Notes under the pieces: generated by a model
What the model saw: the letters and a program-made list of their open reading frames with translations, nothing else
What the model was told of the DNA's origin: nothing
Databases searched by the model: none
Shown here: positions 13,900 through 17,566 of the stretch, one piece after another
How positions within the stretch are numbered: position 1 is the stretch's first letter
Layout of the letters: each line of letters starts with the position of its first letter
Position numbers and translations under genes: made by a program
Source: an uncultured Hungatella sp.
GTDB lineage: Bacteria; Bacillota; Clostridia; Lachnospirales; Lachnospiraceae
Direction: 5' to 3'
Assembly: GCA_910586845.1 (NCBI GenBank)
Contig: CAJUJV010000031.1
Span: 2,453-20,018 of the forward strand
Length of the DNA stretch: 17,566 nt

Positions 13900-14634
13900 C
13901 TAAATCCGGCAAATATCTGCCGGCGGATATATGTTCATGCGTCCGCGCTTCGCGTTGCAGACCAGGGTCAGCCCGTACTGTGCAGCCAGTTCTGCCGCCT
14001 CATATGTGGCGGCTTCCTTGGTAGCCACAACAGGGATTCCTGCCCGGATGGCTTTGACGGCCATATCCATGGGGATCCTGCCGCTGGAGTACACCAGTAC
14101 CTGTCCCGGGTCGATATCATGGGTCAGACAGTATCCCACGGCTTTGTCCATGGCATTATGTCTGCCGATATCCTCACAGCACGTCACAAGCTCTCCCCGT
14201 AAGGCCAGAAAACAGCTGTGAGTAGATCTGGTCCCCATATGGAGAGGGGTGTCTTTCTCGAATTCCTCCGCCAGGTCCAGGACCCAGCGGGGCTCCCACT
14301 GCAGTGATCCCACTGGTCTCAAAGGCCTGACCTCCGGATCTCCGTTTCTCAGCACAACCTCTGCTATGGCCCCTGACCGGCAGATCTCAACAGACTCCAC
14401 ATCCTTTACCCCTGATATGAATCCTTCTGTCAGCAGCCTTCCAAGGATCAGATCCGTCAGATGCTCTGCCACGCAGACCACATTCACAGTCACGGCCCCG
14501 TTGACCCGGATCTCCAGCAGGTGCTCCGACAAAACAGGGATCTGCCGTCCCACGGTTTCCCTGCCCGGTTCCCATATGAGGACTTTTGCGGACCTGACTG
14601 TTTCCTTCTGTTTATAGTGATCTCTGATTTCCAT
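13900..14634 (-). CDS. FdhD-like sulfurtransferase, CxxC pair missing
   Basis: A 244-residue protein of the FdhD family, which in E. coli passes sulfur to the bis-MGD cofactor of formate dehydrogenase. Family blocks are clear: CEDIGRHNAMDKAVG (153-167), SSGRIPMDMAVKAIRAGIPV (183-202), then EAATYEAAELAAQYGLTL and RMNIY. The usual CxxC motif, expected ahead of the conserved His segment, is absent: residues 86-140 contain no cysteine. Cysteines do occur at 141 (THSC) and 152-153 (TCCED), and one of these may take over. No formate dehydrogenase is in the window. The start at 14634 lacks a good Shine-Dalgarno, but lies 11 bases after the HIT gene stop, so translational coupling is likely. Confidence 0.85.
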   Translation of the reverse strand: MEIRDHYKQKETVRSAKVLIWEPGRETVGRQIPVLSEHLLEIRVNGAVTVNVVCVAEHLTDLILGRLLTEGFISGVKDVESVEICRSGAIAEVVLRNGDPEVRPLRPVGSLQWEPRWVLDLAEEFEKDTPLHMGTRSTHSCFLALRGELVTCCEDIGRHNAMDKAVGYCLTHDIDPGQVLVYSSGRIPMDMAVKAIRAGIPVVATKEAATYEAAELAAQYGLTLVCNAKRGRMNIYPPADICRI

Positions 14635-14645
14635 AAAAAGGATGC

Positions 14646-15065
14646 CTACAGGACGGCTCTCAGCTTCTCTGCCATGGCCTCATACTCTTCATCCGTAAGA
14701 TAGACCTTGTCAGGATTCATCTGGAATGTTCCTCCCCACTCGTCACCGCCGTTGTATTTTGGTACGATGTGCATATGGAGGTGGCAGCCTGTGTCGCCGT
14801 AGGCCCCATAATTTACTTTGTCGGGACCGAAGACCTTGTGGACGGCTCTGGCCACTCTGGCCACATCGGCAAAGAAGGCATTCCGCTCCTCATCGCTTAT
14901 GTCGATCAGCTCACTGACATGATCTTTGTAGGCCAGGATCACTCTTCCCGCCTTGCTCTGTTCCTTAAAAATATAGAGATACCCTGTATCCATGGCACAG
15001 ACCGGATAGCCGAACTTTGCCACCAGCTCTCCCTGCATACAATAAGCACAATTCTGATCTTTCAT
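14646..15065 (-). CDS. HIT-family nucleotide-binding protein
   Basis: A 139-residue protein of the histidine triad family, which hydrolyses or transfers nucleotides from dinucleotide or phosphoramidate substrates. The triad HLHMHIV has H95, H97 and H99, and H99 is the expected catalytic residue. The N-terminal CAYC (6-9) suggests a zinc-binding site, with C23 and H49 as possible further ligands, as in some HIT proteins. GGAGG lies about 8 bases upstream of the ATG. It is 42 bases after pyrC and 11 bases before fdhD-like. The exact substrate is not evident from the sequence. Confidence 0.9.
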   Translation of the reverse strand: MKDQNCAYCMQGELVAKFGYPVCAMDTGYLYIFKEQSKAGRVILAYKDHVSELIDISDEERNAFFADVARVARAVHKVFGPDKVNYGAYGDTGCHLHMHIVPKYNGGDEWGGTFQMNPDKVYLTDEEYEAMAEKLRAVL

Positions 15066-15107
15066 AACAGATTCCTCCTTTATCTTTTCCGGCTCCCGGC
15101 CGGTTTC

Positions 15108-16382
15108 TCACATCTGTCTGTCACTGTATACGATCCGCCCACCGCAGATGGTACAGCGGACCTTCCCTTTCAGCTTCCACCCCCTGAAGGGCGTGTTGTC
15201 CGCTCTGGAATAAAATGTCTCCGGACAAAATTCTTCATCCGGGTCAAAGATCACCAGATCCGCCGGCGCTCCCTCTGCCATGCGGCCGCAGTCCAGGCCG
15301 TAGAGCCTGGCCGGATTCAGGCTCATCTTCTCTATCAGCTGGACCATGGTCAGATGCCCTCTCTGCACCAGCTCCGTGATCCCCAGGGCCAGAGAAGTCT
15401 CCAGACCGGTGATCCCGCTGGGCGCCTGGGTCAGAGGCCTGTTCTTCTCATCTCTGCTGTGGGGAGCATGGTCTGTGGCGATGATGGTGATGGTCCCGTC
15501 CCGAAGCCCTTCCAGAAGAGCCTGCCTGTCCTTTTCCGTCCTCAGGGGCGGATTCATCTTTGCCAGAGTCCCGTATTTCAGGACCGCATCCTCCGTCAGC
15601 GTAAAGTGATGAGGCGTTACCTCCGCCGTCACATCGGCCCCCTGCTTTCTGGCCTGTCTGATCTGTTCCACTCCGCCGGCTGTGCTGATGTGCTGGATAT
15701 TTACCTTTGCCCCGGTGGCAAGAGCGATCTTTACGTCTCTGGCTATGAGAGTCTCCTCAGCCTCGGATGGAGAACCGTAGATCCCCAGGGTCTCCGACAC
15801 ACGGCCGTGATTGATGCCGTTCTCCTTAATCCGGCCCGGATCCTCCTCGTGAAGGCTGACGGGAACTCCCAGCAGGGCCGCCTGCTCCATAGCCGCAGAC
15901 AGTATCCCCGCATCCATGAGGGGGATGCCGTCATCTGTAAAGCCTGCGGCACCTGCCTCCCTCAGAGCCTTCATATCCGTCAGTTGATGACCCTTAAGCC
16001 CCACGGTCACCGCGGCCGCAGACAGTACATGGATGCCCGTCTTTTTCCCTTCTTCTATGACATACCGGAGAGTCTCCGGATTGTCCACCGCCGGTTTCGT
16101 GTTGGCCATACACACTACGGTGGTATAGCCGCCGGCTGCCGCTGCCGCCGCGCCGGTCCCGATGTCTTCCTTGTGGGGGAACCCGGGATCCCGGAAGTGT
16201 ACGTGGATGTCCACCAGCCCCGGCGCAACCACACAGCCAAAGGCCCGGATGACCTTCTCATAATCACCTGTGTCCGGAAATGTGCCCACGGCCCTGATCC
16301 TTCCGCCTTCTATGATCACATCCCCGATGCGCTCTTCTTGTTTCTCCGGATCTATAACCCGGCCGCCCTGAATCAAAATCAT
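15108..16382 (-). CDS. pyrC: Dihydroorotase
   Basis: A 424-residue amidohydrolase that closes carbamoyl-aspartate to dihydroorotate, the third step of pyrimidine synthesis in the cytoplasm. The metal-binding motif DIHVHFRDPG (58-67, H60 and H62) and the later ATDHAPHS are typical of the class I, roughly 425-residue dihydroorotases. GFTDDG and HxxH-type segments (NIQHIST) carry the other metal ligands. The start at 16382 has a modest Shine-Dalgarno (GGCGGG). It is 21 bases after the ThrE_2 gene, so it is probably in one unit with the exporter genes although the functions look unrelated. No other pyr genes are present in the window. Confidence 0.94.
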   Translation of the reverse strand: MILIQGGRVIDPEKQEERIGDVIIEGGRIRAVGTFPDTGDYEKVIRAFGCVVAPGLVDIHVHFRDPGFPHKEDIGTGAAAAAAGGYTTVVCMANTKPAVDNPETLRYVIEEGKKTGIHVLSAAAVTVGLKGHQLTDMKALREAGAAGFTDDGIPLMDAGILSAAMEQAALLGVPVSLHEEDPGRIKENGINHGRVSETLGIYGSPSEAEETLIARDVKIALATGAKVNIQHISTAGGVEQIRQARKQGADVTAEVTPHHFTLTEDAVLKYGTLAKMNPPLRTEKDRQALLEGLRDGTITIIATDHAPHSRDEKNRPLTQAPSGITGLETSLALGITELVQRGHLTMVQLIEKMSLNPARLYGLDCGRMAEGAPADLVIFDPDEEFCPETFYSRADNTPFRGWKLKGKVRCTICGGRIVYSDRQM

Positions 16383-16403
16383 AAGTCCCGCCTCTCTTCC
16401 TGT

Positions 16404-16829
16404 CTATTTCTCCTGTTTCCTGAACAGTTTCTGGGGAAGCTGAAAGATAAATACAATGGCCAGCACAATGGCCACCGCCACTTTCAGAGCCATAAAGCCT
16501 GTCTCCGACGCCAGCTCCATCTCCCCCATGACGATATAGTAAGCCGTCCAGTAGACCCCGCCTCCCGGCACCAGGGGGATGATGCCGCTGATCAGAAAGA
16601 TAGTCACCGGACACCGTTTCCTCACGGCGAAGAATCTGGACAGAATCACCACCGCAGCAGCCGCAAACAGCGTGGCTTCCGGCGCCGAGCAGGCGGGAAA
16701 CAGAAGACAGTAGATCAGCCAGCCGGCGCCTCCGATAAAACCGCAGTACGGATAATAACCCTTTGGCACGCTGTACAATATGGAAAATCCGATGGTCCCG
16801 ATCACCGCCGCCGTTACCTGTCCGATCAT
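16404..16829 (-). CDS. ThrE_2-type exporter subunit (YjjB-like)
   Basis: A 141-residue membrane protein with about four or five hydrophobic helices, containing ISGIIPLVPGGGVYWTAYYI (about 80-99), the hallmark of the threonine/serine exporter C-terminal half (ThrE_2/YjjB). It is the second subunit of a split exporter; in Corynebacterium ThrE both halves are fused. E. coli YjjPB exports succinate, so the substrate here may be an amino acid or a dicarboxylate. It starts 18 bases after the first subunit's stop, with an AAAAGG Shine-Dalgarno only 2-3 bases from the ATG. Confidence 0.88.
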   Translation of the reverse strand: MIGQVTAAVIGTIGFSILYSVPKGYYPYCGFIGGAGWLIYCLLFPACSAPEATLFAAAAVVILSRFFAVRKRCPVTIFLISGIIPLVPGGGVYWTAYYIVMGEMELASETGFMALKVAVAIVLAIVFIFQLPQKLFRKQEK

Positions 16830-16847
16830 AGCCTTTTCCCATCCCCT

Positions 16848-17566
16848 TTAAAACATCATTCTCTGTTTTACAGTATAAACCAGACCGACTCCCATGGCAA
16901 TACAAAAGAACACCAGAAGGGCATCGATCATCCGGACTGTGCCGGCTATGTAATCCTCGTCGGCAATATCCCGGATAGCATTGGTAAACGCCACTCCCGG
17001 CACCAGGGGAATGATGGAGCCGATGACCATCCGGTCCAGATTCTGCCCGATCCCCAGCCTGTGGAGGACCATACAGGCCGCCGTCGCCACGGCTCCTCCC
17101 GCGATACCCGACATCATCTTTTTCAGATGAGGCTCACTGACCCAGATGACAAATACATACAGCAAAAGTCCTGCCAGAAAGGCAGCCATACAGTCCTGAA
17201 GGGTTCCCCCATAGACATAGCAGAAAGCCCCGCTTCCCAGCCCTGATCCCAGGATTCTCATCTTCCTGGTCTTTCCCGGCATCCTGCGGATCTGTTCCAG
17301 CTTCTCTCTGACTTCCCCGACGGCATATCTACCCTCGGCGATCTCCCGGGACAGCTGGTTCACCGCCTCCACCCGGTCCAGATGAGAACCGCTGACTGGG
17401 ATATTCTGCACCTTGGCAAAGACCTCTTCGCTGACCCCGCCTGAGGTGACGAAAATTCCGTTGCTTAAAACAAAGGCATTACTGGATTCCACCCCGTAAT
17501 GCCTGCAAATGCGGTTGATCGTTTCTTCTACCCGAAATATCTCGGCGCCGTTTTCCAGCAGGATAT
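16848..17566 (-). CDS. ThrE-type exporter subunit (YjjP/DUF1212-like), N-terminus cut by window edge
   Basis: The frame is open to the window edge and the family motif LLENGAEIFRVEETINRICRHYG is encoded at 17561-17493, so the gene continues to the right of the window. The remaining part has the cytoplasmic amphipathic region, then about five membrane helices and IIPLVPGVAFTNAIRDI, the DUF1212/YjjP hallmark. The visible part is 239 residues, and the full family length is about 250, so only a short N-terminus is missing. The internal GTG at 17492 is not the start. It pairs with the adjacent ThrE_2 gene to make one exporter. Confidence 0.88.
   Translation of the reverse strand, partial: ILLENGAEIFRVEETINRICRHYGVESSNAFVLSNGIFVTSGGVSEEVFAKVQNIPVSGSHLDRVEAVNQLSREIAEGRYAVGEVREKLEQIRRMPGKTRKMRILGSGLGSGAFCYVYGGTLQDCMAAFLAGLLLYVFVIWVSEPHLKKMMSGIAGGAVATAACMVLHRLGIGQNLDRMVIGSIIPLVPGVAFTNAIRDIADEDYIAGTVRMIDALLVFFCIAMGVGLVYTVKQRMMF

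Noticed and set aside
15070..15105. Hairpin between pyrC and the HIT gene (CCGGC/GCCGG) as a terminator
   Set aside because: The stem is only 5 bp and no T-run follows in either direction.
14769..17246. An 825-codon open frame on the plus strand
   Set aside because: It lies antisense to pyrC, the exporter genes and part of the HIT gene, which all have clear family motifs and ribosome binding sites. Its translation is rich in H, R, P and Q and has no domain; it is a GC-driven shadow.

Overview
The window is a gene-dense stretch of moderately GC-rich DNA (roughly mid-50s percent by eye) from an anaerobic, low-GC-lineage Gram-positive bacterium, most likely a Clostridia/Lachnospiraceae-type gut organism. 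This rests on strong GGAGG-type ribosome binding sites, extended -10 promoters, a two-component TatA/TatC without TatB, a split ThrE-type exporter, a YkpA-like ABC-F protein and an anaerobic redox gene cluster. The genus is an inference. I see no rRNA, tRNA, CRISPR array, transposase or integrase. No gene-free stretch exceeds 300 bases; the longest is 1563-1793 and it holds a promoter and a structured leader.

Left part (1-5420): the start of a Na+/Ca2+ exchanger-family gene and an AGCS amino acid:cation symporter lie on the minus strand. Then come a zinc-dependent phospholipase C-like protein on the plus strand behind a structured leader, a small lipoprotein (minus), a BCCT-family transporter (plus) with an operator-like dyad on its promoter, and a 51-residue membrane protein (plus). 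A long palindromic bidirectional terminator closes this part. Then follows an ABC-F ATPase (minus, 5421-7040).

Central part (7166-13813), the most interesting region: on the minus strand, in transcription order, lie a Tat-type four-cluster ferredoxin, a 708-residue aldehyde ferredoxin oxidoreductase-family enzyme, a protein of unknown function and moeA. The first three match the order ydhY-ydhV-ydhW of Escherichia coli. Divergent from them is tatA-tatC, and converging on tatC (overlapping by 20 bp) is a membrane-anchored FMN-binding protein. The ferredoxin has a true twin-arginine motif and a lipobox-like cysteine. This suggests an exported molybdo- or tungstoenzyme module with its own export channel, cofactor-insertion gene and an extracytoplasmic flavoprotein that may pass electrons. 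The substrate is unknown.

Right part (13900-17566), all minus strand: a two-gene ThrE-type (DUF1212/ThrE_2) exporter (the first gene runs off the window), pyrC (dihydroorotase), a HIT-family protein and an FdhD-like protein. They are spaced 11-42 bases apart and are probably one transcription unit. The FdhD-like protein could extend the molybdenum/tungsten theme, but it lacks the CxxC pair expected of the family.
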